Assembly: GCA_947652605.1 (NCBI GenBank)
Contig: OX393581.1
Span: forward strand, 29,010,788-29,074,787
Length of the DNA: 64,000 nucleotides
Reading direction: 5' to 3'
Source of the DNA: Elmis aenea
Taxonomy: Eukaryota > Arthropoda > Insecta > Coleoptera > Elmidae
Shown here: positions 24,944 to 35,959 of the stretch, piece by piece
Numbering within the stretch: the first letter of the stretch is position 1
Layout of the letters: every line of letters starts with the position of its first letter
Program-made: the position numbers and the translations under genes
The notes under the pieces: generated by a model
The model's database searches: none
Told to the model about the DNA's origin: nothing
Seen by the model: the letters and a program-made list of their open reading frames with translations, nothing else

Positions 24944-26431
24944 AACAAATATTTTGGCAGAAATAGTTTTGTTGAACAATCTAAAAATATTACTTTTTGT
25001 TAAATAGTTTTCTAATATCTTAATTTTAATTAGTTTGGGGTAATACGGCGAACTTAAATAAACGAAGAAAAAAATAATTTTGTGTAGATCTCTAATTTAA
25101 GAACTATTCTAACCTAAAACTAGATAAAAACTTATCCGACTTTTTCTAAGATTTCCGAACATTGTATTCATAATTAACTAATATCTGTTATAACATACGA
25201 TTTTACGTAGAATCCATCCCCCCTACCGCTTCGTGAGTAGGTAGGTACGTGTTTAAACCACGCGATTTATTTAAATAGAAAACAAGCAAAAAAATGTTTA
25301 GATTTTATTTTAAACACCCTTTTTACAAAAATTTACGTAACTTTTGCATGCTTAAATAACATGCAAATCTTTGTTTAAATCAACTTTCAAAATATTATCA
25401 ATCGTACAGCAACCGTAAATTAGATCAAATTTATAGCTAATAATCTAATATTAATGTGTATTTGTACTTAATAATTAACACTTTATTTAACCTTAATTTA
25501 ATGGCTTGAGGTTAGTTAAGTGACGCAATTATTTCAGATTTAGGTTAGTTCATTGTCCTTAAGGATGAAAGTTAAATTAATTTAAATATTCTTTCTGTTA
25601 GTGAATCAATCATTTTTATATTTACTTTGACAGGTGGACTACAAGAAGTAAAACTCAATGTACACAAGACGATTTCGCAAAACAAATTAATAAAACGACA
25701 ATTTGTTTTTACAATAAACGATAATTACTGGGTGATTGATAATATTACCGAAAGTATCATCTATTACAAAATATATAATTATAAATAATTTGTTAATTAC
25801 GTGGATGCAAATGATTAGCCCAGTTTAGAGGCAGAATGTTGAGTTAAAATACGGGTATAATTATGAGAACATATTTTATGGCGGACCACAAAATATGATA
25901 CAAAAAATTAATTGTTATTTATGTGTTTTTATTTTAAATCTAGTTAATTACTGTTTTGTAGTTTTGTTCCCTTGTAACTATGTGTGGTTGTTGGGTTATT
26001 TTTAGATTAGAAATAAATAGTCAGTTATGAATTGAGAAAACAATTCATAATAAAATGTTAACGGTACTTTGTGCACGTTTTTTTTTTAAGACAAATAATA
26101 TTCATGACAGAAAAGAATGATTGATTGCATAAAAGTGCAACTGGTTTCTACTTTCCGTTTTAATACAATTAAAAATGGAAAAATAGTATAGACATAGTCT
26201 TGTATTAATTAAAAATAATGAAAAAATAAGATATACATATAATGCTACAACAAATAGATGTTACCTGTAAATTAAACCAAAATTTCCATTTAATACAACG
26301 TGCATATAAAAGATTGTTTTGATGCTAACATTTCTAACTAAATGTATTTTATTAAATCTAATATTTAATCTATACTGTAGGCTTTCGCGGTCCAATATGT
26401 AAACTTGGTTTTTGAGTTGATGTTTAAACTC
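24944..26431. other. Non-coding stretch
   Basis: AT-rich sequence without recognisable genes or repeats between two transposable elements. Confidence 0.45.
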
Positions 26432-26792
26432 CAGGGGTTTGGAGCGGAGCATGGAGCTGGAGCACGGCGCAGTGGAGCAATGGGTTTTTGTCCGGAACAG
26501 GAGTGGAGTCCGGAGCAAATAATTTTGATTGCTCCACTTCTCCAGTTTGTTATGTACAATTTTTTAAAATACTACTTTTTTTCTGTTTTTCAACGTTTGA
26601 AGATCAGTAATTTGTTTTTTCAAACATTTATTTAACTTCATAAATGTAAAACTTGGTCTTTAAAAACAGTTTGTTTTTTCAAAAACTTTTTTTTATAAAT
26701 GTTAACAATATTTGGAGCATGGAGCGGAGCTGGAGCAGGCATTTTGATCCCGGAGCGGAGCAATTAAAAAATTGGTCTGCTTCAAACCCCTG
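26432..26792 (+). mobile_element. hAT MITE G, copy 1 (GGAGC-rich)
   Basis: The element starts CAGGGGTTTGGAGC and ends as its near-mirror, GCTTCAAACCCCTG. It is flanked by an 8-bp target duplication with two mismatches (TTAAACTC and TTAAAAAC). It is 361 bp long and the shortest of three copies. The open frames across it come only from the repeated GGAGC words. Confidence 0.85.
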
Positions 26793-26815
26793 TTAAAAAC
26801 ATCGAATAAACAGTC

Positions 26816-26850
26816 CTGAAGACGTTCCCTTAAAGAAGGAGGAAACGTTG
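26816..26850 (+). repeat. CTGA...GAAAC stem-loop motif, hammerhead-like
   Basis: CTGAAGA is followed by a stem CCTT / AAGG around AAAG, and then GAAACGTTG. This order of boxes (CTGA-N-GA, stem II, GAAAC) is that of the hammerhead ribozyme core and of the motifs reported in Penelope-like and other invertebrate retroelements. Stem II is imperfect, and stems I and III are not clear. Confidence 0.35.
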
Positions 26851-26928
26851 GTTATAAAGAATAATCTTCAAAGCAGTTCCAACCCGTAACCAAACCTAGC
26901 AATGAGATATTTCTTTAACACATTGAGT

Positions 26929-27216
26929 GCCAAAGGTAAAAAACAAAAATTACAAAATTGTTAAGAAAGAATAAATATAATTTTTGCATTTCATGTCATC
27001 AAATTTTTATTTTTACGATTTTGCCCGAACCAAGTATATCTAAATGTTCTCCAGGGGCCACGCTTTCAGATCAGTGTACAAATTATATGGTAGTGTCATT
27101 CATTTCTGAACGACGTAGACTTAAACAGTTCCAGGTCTGTCATACATATATGAACGACGTAGACTCTTTGGATAAAGCACTGTCATACATAAATGAATGA
27201 CGTGGCACGCAATGTG
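26929..27216. mobile_element. piggyBac-like MITE with TTAA target sites
   Basis: TTAA flanks both ends (26925-26928 and 27217-27220). The inverted ends are CACATTGAGTGCCA and TGGCACGCAATGTG, matching at 13 of 14 positions. TTAA duplication and such ends are typical of piggyBac elements. Inside lies a 43-44 bp tandem repeat with three units, starting at 27095, 27139 and 27182, each carrying GTCAT(T/A)CAT...GAA(C/T)GACGT. The 80-codon frame across it is not a transposase. Confidence 0.85.
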
Positions 27217-28587
27217 TTAAGCGTATTATGATGTAAATATTTGTTAGTTAAAACCAAGTTAAATTAAAATGTACTAAACTTAATATTTTAAATTATACTT
27301 TATTGCGTAAACAAATAAAATATCATATTTATTGAACCACTTTTTTGACTTTCTTTAACTTACAAAAATTCACAGATTTCTTAGCAAAAACGAAAATTGA
27401 CTTTCATTACTTGAATTTTCAATTATTTAAAAAAATGTATTTTCTAGTTTCCTGTACCCGGTTTTAAACTGAATCATGTTGCATGAGCAACAACAATAAA
27501 CCAGTACCGGTAATTGGCGCGATTAAAAGATTGATTTACTTACGAACGGTGGCCTATTCAACTGAAAGAGATTACGTTAGCAATTATAAATATGCACTTT
27601 CACATATCATTAATTAGAATTTCTTGTGCTTTTGCTTAAGAAACGACAATACGTATTGTGTTTGTGAAAGCTTTCATTGCATTTATAATTAATAATGTCA
27701 CTTACACTTTTATAATAATTTTAAATACCAAAAGAAAGTTGTGGCAAAAACAGTACAGCTTAGTTTAAAAGTATTTGAATAATGAAAAGGACATTACTTT
27801 TTCATTTCAATGAAAACATGTCCTTGTACTTTCTTTAGTTTTTATGCCAATGTAAATATGATACAACATGTCTTTCCCATTTTTTTGCAAAAGAAAGTAA
27901 ATTATTACGTAATATTTATGCACGTTGTGCATTAAATTAAAAAGTAAAAGTTATTATGTGTAAAGAAATTTAGCAGTAATTTTTAATTTGAAAAAAAAAC
28001 AATAGCTGTGTTATTAGATCCAAACTGAATTTCATATCTTAATGAAAAGTCTCATTAAAACTAGTTTATCTACTCAGTTTGCTCATGTTTTATTTTTTTT
28101 AAATAAACAAAATAACTTCCGATAGTATGAAATGCATCAAATAATTATGCTCTTAGAGAAATATTACAATATGGTAGTGAATAATACATTCCATTTATAA
28201 CTAGAGCTTAATATTACCTACTTCATTATTTAACTAATTTCTTTAAATCTTGTTATTTCCAGTAAAATGTTTTCCAATACTCGTCAAAAACCTGCCTGGC
28301 ATATTTTAGAAACAATGAGAAGCAAAAATAATACAACTTAATGAAATACTTGTTTTAGAGGATGCTGCATGTATAATACAGTGTGTTTTCAAGTATTTAT
28401 GAAATAGTATACTTATAAATGTATGCACAGTATGATTAGATATTTCTTTCTATCTTTATATAAGTAAATTTAAGATGCCTGTACTTTAAGCAGTGACTTT
28501 GGAAGGCTTATGCTGTATCAACCAGAATTCAGAAATGCGCCAGTTATGAGTGTACCGACAAAATAATTTCTTGACGTAAACATTAAA
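27217..28587. other. Non-coding stretch
   Basis: AT-rich sequence. I see no gene or repeat. Confidence 0.45.
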
Positions 28588-29797
28588 TAGGGTGGACCAA
28601 ATTCGAATGTTTTACGGGGTATCTCGGTTACCGCAACAGATAGTGAAAATCTGATTTGATCTCTTGGGCTATTTTTTTGAAAAAAGAACGCCTATGTAAT
28701 CAGATTATTTCTATCGGATTCCATTTTGGCACTACAGATACTACAAATAAAATTTCATCATTTTTGAAAATTTGCTATAAATTCTTTATTTATTAACTTA
28801 GAACCAAATGTTATGAAGGTTTTTTATACAGATTGTTATGTTTAAATAAAAAACAAAAGTTTTTTTAGCCACCTTGACTTTCGAGATATGGAGTAAACTT
28901 ACATTTTTTTTAAATAGAAACCCTAGTTGGCAAGTTGGCTATGACTTTATGTAAAAGAGTATTTTTTAGCTTTTAAGAAATATATAGTTTTATATATTTG
29001 TTGCAAAAAATAACCAAGATATGGCCAGTTTTGTAAAAAGTCGATCATCAAAGTTTGCCATGATTTCGTATACAAGTGATGTTTGTAATTATTAAACAAC
29101 TAAACGTCATTTCGCAGTAAATTTTTCAACAAATCCGTGTATTTTTTTGTATTTTATAACTGTTTATTGTGGTATTGTGAACATGGCTAAATTTGAACTC
29201 TTTGAAAACTTTAATATGTCAGAATATTACTTTGTAAATGATAAAAACGAAGCGGCTGCTGCAAAATTTACTTGGCAATAACGTTTAATTGTTTAATAAT
29301 TGCAAACATCACTTGTTTACGAAATCATGGCAAACTTTGATAGGGAAATTTTTACAAAACAAGCCATATCTCGGTTATTTTTTGGAACAAGTATATAATA
29401 CTATATATTTTTGAAAGCTAAAAAAAAATACTCTTTCACATAAAGTAATGACTAACTAGGGTTTCCATTTAAAAAAATGTAAGTTTACTCCATATCTCGA
29501 AAGTCAAGGTGGCTAAGAAAATTGTTTTTGTTTTTTAATTAAGCATAACAATCTAGATAAATAACCTATATAACATTTTGTTCTAATTTAATAAATAAAG
29601 AAGTTATAGCAAATTTTCAAAAATGATGAAATTTCATTTTTCGTATGTAGTGCTAAAATGGAAAGCGATAGAAAAAATCTGATTGCATAGGCGTTCTTTT
29701 CTCAAAAAAATAGTCCAAGAGACCAATATCAGATTTTCGCTATGTATTGCGGTAACCAAGATACGCCGTAAAACGTTCGAATTTGGTTCACCCTGTA
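28588..29797. mobile_element. Fold-back element, family B, copy 2
   Basis: A 1.21-kb relative of the element at 23744-24943. The left end AGGGTGGACCAAATTCGAAT and the right end ATTTGGTTCACCCTGTA are inverted copies, and the same interior blocks occur in the same order. It is non-coding. Confidence 0.9.
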
Positions 29798-31494
29798 CCG
29801 TCATTGTCATTGCTAAAAGCTAAGATGAGGCCTTTTTTAAATAAAAAGCAATGTGTGTTTTTAAATAATTCTTTATCGATTAGTCGACCAAAACTTTTGT
29901 TTAAGTAATTGAATACTATGGATGGAAAACACCGTCGAGAACTAGGGACATAGTTTTTTCCATGCAGTATCCTCTTTAAGATTAATTCCCACAATGAAGT
30001 AGCAATAATTTTAAACATTTTTATTCAACTACTGTATTACAAAATGAAATTTAAGCATGAGCATTTCCTAAGTGATTGATATCTAAGTAGGAGCTGGTAG
30101 AAACGAAATATAAGCATCCAACACCCACACATGGCTAGGCGAGGTGGCACGGGAAACAATCAGTTGTATTATTGTAAGTGCAGATTACCGACAGAGGAGT
30201 GCCACTTCATATCGAATTTGTTACTTTCAACTACTCCACCTTAATTTATTCTTCCAACGGCGTTGTAGGGAATAATTAAAGTTCTAACAAAACATTGAAA
30301 AATAATTTATGGCCATCACATTACATAAATGATATAATACATTACAATAGCATGCATATGCATGGGTGTATATTATCTAGTGAGTTGTGTATACGTATGC
30401 AGTCAACGACTAATGCGCAATTAGGTTTACAGAAAATATCGTTTTAGTGAAAATATTTCGATTTCAACTTGGGTCCAGCGCCCACCGAAACGATATACCT
30501 GTATCACTTGATCAGACAGTGATCAGCCATGTACGTATCTACACTAATCAGATTTTAAAGTAACAACTCAGAAAATCTAAGTATTAAGGCCTAGGTACCT
30601 GTTATTACAATATCCTCTTCGAATGATAAAAATGTCCTGTAACTGTTTCTGTTTTAAATTAAACCCCTTCAAAGAGACATCATTTGTCACATTACTTTCA
30701 AATCATTAGACACAATGACTGTGTATCAGACTAAAAATGCAACAAAGGTTGCAGATCACTTTACCAGTAAATGTTGCACAGCGTCGATTTACCGATAATT
30801 CAGAATTTTCTAATAATAATTTCAAAAAAATGATGTTTGCAGAAGAATATAAAAACCCAAAATTTAGGTTTAGATTTAGTCAGATTAAAAATAATTTTAA
30901 TACATCGCGTTTGTAAACTTTTAAGGATAATTTTGTGACGGCCTAAAAAGTTGGGATAGATAAATTCAAAACTGATTGCTTGATTGTATATGTTGCGGTG
31001 ATTACGTAAACTTTAATGACAAAAAGTGTGTTCCAAATGTTGAGGTTTTTAAACCGTGAAAAAACGGTTCCAGTTTGGCTTCAGAAAAATAGACTGGTTG
31101 TAGCAATGTATATGTTGTTATCACTCCACATAAAAAAAGTCACACGATAAATTATATTTTTTTTGTTAAGTCCTAAATAAGTGTTGCAGTTGTGAATTAA
31201 ATTAGATACTTTTAGAGGAATTAATTGTAAAAATTGCAGGTTTTGGTAATTTTGGAAACAAGTCATATGCAACGAAAAATGACCAATTAATAAATCAATA
31301 TTAATGGAGGCATTTAAATAATATTGTCGGTGCATTTTACTTGGCACTTGGTAAATTAACAATTCTACTTCATCAGTATTTGTGCAATGGAAATTAAAAG
31401 TTTTACAAATTTTTGTGTGAACGTATGAGAATTAAATTAAAGAAAAGTTGTTACAACTCTTGCATTAGGTTTGCTTCTATACGTATTTCCTCCT
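29798..31494. other. Non-coding stretch
   Basis: No gene supported. A 14-bp palindrome CATGCATATGCATG lies near 30352. The 93-codon minus-strand frame at 31081-31362 has no domain signature. Confidence 0.4.
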
Positions 31495-32168
31495 ATACAA
31501 ATTTGGTATACAGCACCACCTTACAGGTCAAAATTGTTTTTGGGTAGAAAATTTTATTTTAAACAAAAAGTGTCCCTTGACTTTCTTCATATCTACCACC
31601 ATTTGGCGCAAAATTTGATTTATTTTACTGTTCTCGCGAAAAATTTGCTCCTAAGTTAGATCTAAAAATATTGCGAAAAGCAGAAAATTGTAAATTGCAG
31701 AGTAAATGCTCATTAATCGTTAATTCAGCGGAACTTATTTCCTCATGATTAGTATGTTCTGTTATTAAAAAAGCAAAAATCGGTAATTACTCTTTATTTT
31801 GAATATTAGCGATATTTTTAGATCGAACTTATGACAAATTTTTTGCGAGTATAGTAAAATTAATCAAATTTCGCGCCAAACGGTGTTAGATACGAAGAAA
31901 AGTCAAGAGATACTTTAAAATAAAAATGTCTACCCAAAAACAATTTCGAGTTTGATTTTGAACAGGACCGTTCTAGTTTTTTATAAAATTTATTGAAACT
32001 GAACTCCTACAACTCCGCCACTGGTTGCTTGTGGGGGTAGACATTCTCACCGATTGTGGTAACCTGTAAGGTGGTGCTGTATATCAAATTTGGTTTAAAT
32101 GTATCTACTGGTTGAAAAACGGTTAAAAATTATCGATATTTTTTCGAAAATTTCAACACCCTGTATCT
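31495..32168. mobile_element. Fold-back element E
   Basis: CAAATTTGGTATACAGCACC followed by ACCTTACAGG at the left is mirrored near 32062-32096 at the right. An inner block (GTTTTTGGGTAGAAAATTTT through TGGCGCAAAATTTGATT to AGATCTAAAAATATTGCG, 31528-31675) is mirrored at about 31805-31952. The right side carries about 100 extra bp and ends AACACCCTGTATC, a CAGGGTGTT-type end. The matching left terminus is missing. Confidence 0.75.
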
Positions 32169-34599
32169 TTAAAATGAAGCGTTTATGGACCCATGTTGAC
32201 ATGGAATATTCGCTTTAAAATAAGTTTTTGTATCGACTGTTTAAGTCCTGCTACAAAAAAAAGTGGACCATCCTGTGTAAGTTAGCTACATCTTATAAAC
32301 TCCATTCCAATGACTATTCAACTTTTAGGTTAGATACTGAACGACAATCAGAAATGAAAATGCAATACATAATAAAACTTTGACATTTATAGGCATTTAA
32401 AATATTAAAAAAAAAAAACCACTAAAGCATTTAGATTAAGTAAAAAAATATTTTGTTGAATAACTTATACATAAATTTAAAAATAAATTTAATTAAATGT
32501 CTTTTTCTTTTCGATCATTTTCCAGAAAATAATTATTGAGGCATAATAGTGCTGTTTCAAAACTTAAAATTTTCATCTTAAACTTAACATATGTAGTTAA
32601 TATAATTAATATAGGAGGTAGTATTTAACATGCCTATACTTGCAACCTGTTAGACAAGTATGAATTGTGTTTACAAGTCAATGTAGCTATTAATTTCACG
32701 TTGGCGCGTTTATGTGAATTATATTGTCTAGCAGTCCAACCTTGAACTAACAGTACCTACTAATTGCAGGTTTCAAACCAAACACTTATTAACCATTTAA
32801 AAAATAAGAGGATTGTATCGTCACAATACTTACCGCAACGCAAAATTGTGTTATATTTAAAGTAGAAACGTGTTATTAGACAGACAAGGCATCGAATTTT
32901 TTTTTACATTGAATATTCATTGTGCAATAACACTCATGTAATACGTTTTCGTTTTCCGATATAAATTAGTATTTGGTGGTAGAATGATGTCGAATACGAT
33001 CAGTGGGTTTTTAAACATTTATAAGGTATCAATTAACAATAATGAAGAAGAAACAAGGGCATACGGAAAAGAGTAAACGCAGAAAAGGGAATGAATGATT
33101 TAATCGAAGAACAATTGATTTGGTGTGATCATGTTAAACCACCCACTAAATGTGCATATTATTGAACCAATCTAATATCGCCACTATATATTTTTGGCTG
33201 GTGTAACTTGTACCTGTGATAAAAAAAGTTTAAAATAATGTTTTAATATTACAATTAATAATTAATTAAATATTAAGTTTTTTGCAGTAACAATAGCAAT
33301 TAACTAAAACTTTCTCAATCATAAAATATTTATTCGTGTAAGTTAGTTTTATAATTTGAACTGAACTAAGAGATTCTCAAATAGCCATTTTCAACTGTAC
33401 GGTATAAAGTAGGTAAACTTCCACTACATTCTAACAGTTTACCAATGCTGTAAAAGCTATAATGAATCTATTAAAAAGTATAATTTACTAGATATTGAAA
33501 TATTTTATTTTACCACTAAACTAGATAATATGCAATATTCGTAGATAAATTTTGTTAGCTTATAATTTTGCTTTTTCATTTAATTGCTTTACTTTCCAAT
33601 AACCGATGTGGAGCGGTGAACGTAGCTATTCCATTTCCAAGTCTTTTAATCATTACAAAGAAAATTTAATAAGGATGCCGGTCTAATCCTACAATAAAAT
33701 ACTTCTATTTAATAAGAAAACGAATATTAAAGTTTTATTGACTTCCGCTATTAGGGAAAGGTTTTCCAAGAAATAATTAAGTAAACATAATGTAATTCTA
33801 TTTTCAGTGATGAACAGCTACAGAAAAATTAACAAGCAATTACAAACGTTCTTTAGTTTGACGAACAACTGGCTATCAAATTGTGCAACTTGGTAAAGTT
33901 TTTTGAGACTGAAAAAAGTGTAGGCGTACTGTAACGACGACATAAAGCAAATAGTTCAAAAGAAGCTGATGTACATAAACAACAATCAGAGAAAAGCAAA
34001 CTTAAACAAAAGACAGTCTAGTTCATGTCTAAAACAAAACAAACTCGCATCGAAATAAACTAACTCGAATACCCTGAAGTTATCCAACAGCGCCGCAATG
34101 GTTTGTAAAAAACTAGACCATATAACAAGACAAATAAGAACTAAAATCGTTTGCGTATCGTAAGCGACCCATCTCGACTTATCGGGCCCCTAAGGTGAAC
34201 GATATATGATAAATACTCTTTATAAAAAATATATGATCAAAATAAATGGTTAGATCGAATATGCCGATGCCGCTCTCGTGATTGTGAGACAGATACGTAA
34301 AAGAACAACGACGGAGAAAAAGACGGAATGACGAGAATAATGGCTTTATTGATGTGTCACAAGTCTGTAATGTTCAAAGACAATACACGTACGTAGGTTT
34401 TGTAGCTTTCACAAAAAAAACTTCATCCTTTGAAAATTTCACTACTGCTAAACCACACTGCGTTATAAAATTATGGGTCGCGTGCACCTTTTTTACATGG
34501 GTGAATTGAATGCTATATGGATTAAATATAAAATATACTAATAAATAAATTCACTTTTAAAGTTTGCATTCAGGAAATTAAATTATTTAGTTATTTATA
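32169..34599. other. Non-coding stretch with small repeat traces
   Basis: A CCATCCTGTGTA end near 32268 looks like another decayed fold-back terminus. A faint LINE trace at 33040-33135 is listed separately. Nothing else is recognisable. Confidence 0.35.
33040..33135 (+). pseudogene. Faint LINE C-terminal remnant
   Basis: One frame reads RVNAEKGMNDLIEEQLIWCD then HV. Many insect LINE polyproteins end with a pattern like I(I/D)xxIxxxQLxWxGHVxRM. The stretch is very short and could be chance, so confidence is low. Confidence 0.3.
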
Positions 34600-34655
34600 C
34601 AGGGTGTGTATAAATTGGCGGAAGCAAATCCACGTGCAAAACCATAAGTGTAAAC
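34600..34655 (+). repeat. Truncated end of fold-back family C, hAT insertion site
   Basis: CAGGGTGTGTATAAATTGGC then GGAAG matches the terminal 25 bp of the intact family C element at 55201. The sequence after it diverges. The hAT element at 34656 inserted about 55 bp inside. Confidence 0.65.
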
Positions 34656-35047
34656 CAGTGGTTCCCAAAGTGGTCCCTACATTCTTTGTACAAAATACTG
34701 TATGTATTTGTCTAGATCTCTAGAGTCTAGATTCTAGATCAGTGGTTCCCAAAGTGGTCCCTACGGACCCCAAGGGGTCCCTGGGATCATTCAGGGGATC
34801 CTTGGAAAATTAAAATCGATTTTGGGGTCCTTGAACAACGTCAGGGGGTCCGCGCAAGGTTTAATATAAAATAAAAGAATTGTGACACATTTTTATTAAT
34901 ATGGAAGTTAAAATAAATAACAATGAATAAATTATTAGCGATTTTTACGTCCCAAGTAAAATATAAATATAGACAGGTCCATTCATGGAGCGTAAAGACA
35001 ATGATTTGTGGCACAATTGAATTATCTCAAAAAATGACATCGCTTAT

Positions 35048-35410
35048 ATGACTGATTTATTTGCCAGATTTAACGAGACTAATTTGAAACTACAAGGTGA
35101 CACATTAAATTTAATCAAAACTAAAAGTGTAATATCTGCTTTTGTTGCAAAACGTTTGCTATACAAACAAAACTTGGGAAGAGGAGAATGTTCTCAGTTT
35201 CCAAATCTTTCAAAATTGCAAAATAGAGATGAAGATTTGTTTGCTTATTGTCGACACTTAACGGCGCTTCATTCGGACCTTAACCAAAGATTTGAAGACA
35301 TTCTTCACTTGGATATTCCCGACTGGGTGTTGAACCCTTTTGCAAGTAGTCAAACTCAGAGCACAAATGCAGATGAATACATAGGTACTAATACAGGAGC
35401 AACTTATTGA
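35048..35410 (+). pseudogene. hAT transposase fragment, middle region
   Basis: A 120-codon frame that reads like the middle of ZBED5/SCAND3-type hAT transposases (TDLFARFNETNLKLQG near the start, then residues around DLFAYCRHLTALHSDLNQRF and LDIPDWVLNPF). These proteins cut and join transposon DNA in the nucleus. Its start is probably just the first ATG after the deletion, because the N-terminal BED finger and the first catalytic part are absent. The frame is lost near 35390-35400, where a one-base shift leads into the next piece. It lies inside the inverted ends of the hAT element, so it is a transposon gene and not a host one. Confidence 0.8.
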
Positions 35411-35705
35411 ATTATCAACAAATGAGGAGCTGAAACCAATGTTTAAACAAGGATACGACAATTTCTGGTTACAAAAACAGATCCCAATTTTATATCCAGC
35501 ATTATGGGTTATTGTACAGAAGCTTTTGATTGCTTTTCCGTCTTCCTATTTGGTAGAACGTGGATTCAGTGTCGTTATAAGCCTCGTCACAAAAAAAAAA
35601 CGACTAGAAATTAGTACTCGTGGGGATTTGCGGTTGCTACTCACAAACATTGAGCCGGACATAAATACACTCATAACATCCCATCAGGTTCATCCAAGTC
35701 ATTAA
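35404..35705 (+). pseudogene. hAT transposase fragment, C-terminal dimerisation domain
   Basis: After the frameshift the reading continues ELSTNEELKPMFKQGYDNFW and reaches the signature FPSSYLVERGFSVV and RLEISTRGDLRLLLTNIEPD. This is the conserved C-terminal dimerisation region of hAT transposases, closest in wording to the ZBED5/SCAND3-type group. It ends at a stop at 35703-35705. An A-tract (about 35592-35601) follows the TKK codons, where relatives usually have an Arg/Asn. Because the catalytic part is missing, the fragment cannot support transposition. Confidence 0.9.
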
Positions 35706-35959
35706 TTTATTTTGTATTTTAAAACAAAAGTTATAATTTCAATAAATACTTCTTCAACAAAATGTTTTATTTATATTATATTTTTACGTCACCATTTACC
35801 ATTCAAGACATCAAAGTTAAATTTTAAATTTTTCTATTATGCATTTATGTAGTTTTTTACCCAGGGTCCGTGGGAAAGTTTTGACTATGAAAGGGGGTCC
35901 GTGGGCAAGTTTTGACTATGAAAAGGGGTCCCTGGGCCAAAAGAGTTTGGGAACCACTG

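Larger units (their letters stand above)
34656..35959 (+). mobile_element. Decayed hAT transposon (ZBED5/SCAND3-like) with exact 8-bp target duplication
   Basis: The inverted ends are CAGTGGTTCCCAAAGTGGTC at the left and GAGTTTGGGAACCACTG at the right. An identical 8-bp GTGTAAAC stands on both sides (34648-34655 and 35960-35967). The left terminus is present twice, at 34656 and at 34740. The total of 1.3 kb is far below that of an active element because the N-terminal zinc finger and catalytic core are deleted. Two pieces of transposase remain inside. Confidence 0.92.

Noticed and set aside
26958..27200. 80-codon frame in the piggyBac-like MITE
   Set aside because: It covers the 43-44 bp tandem repeat, lacks transposase motifs, and is far shorter than a piggyBac transposase.
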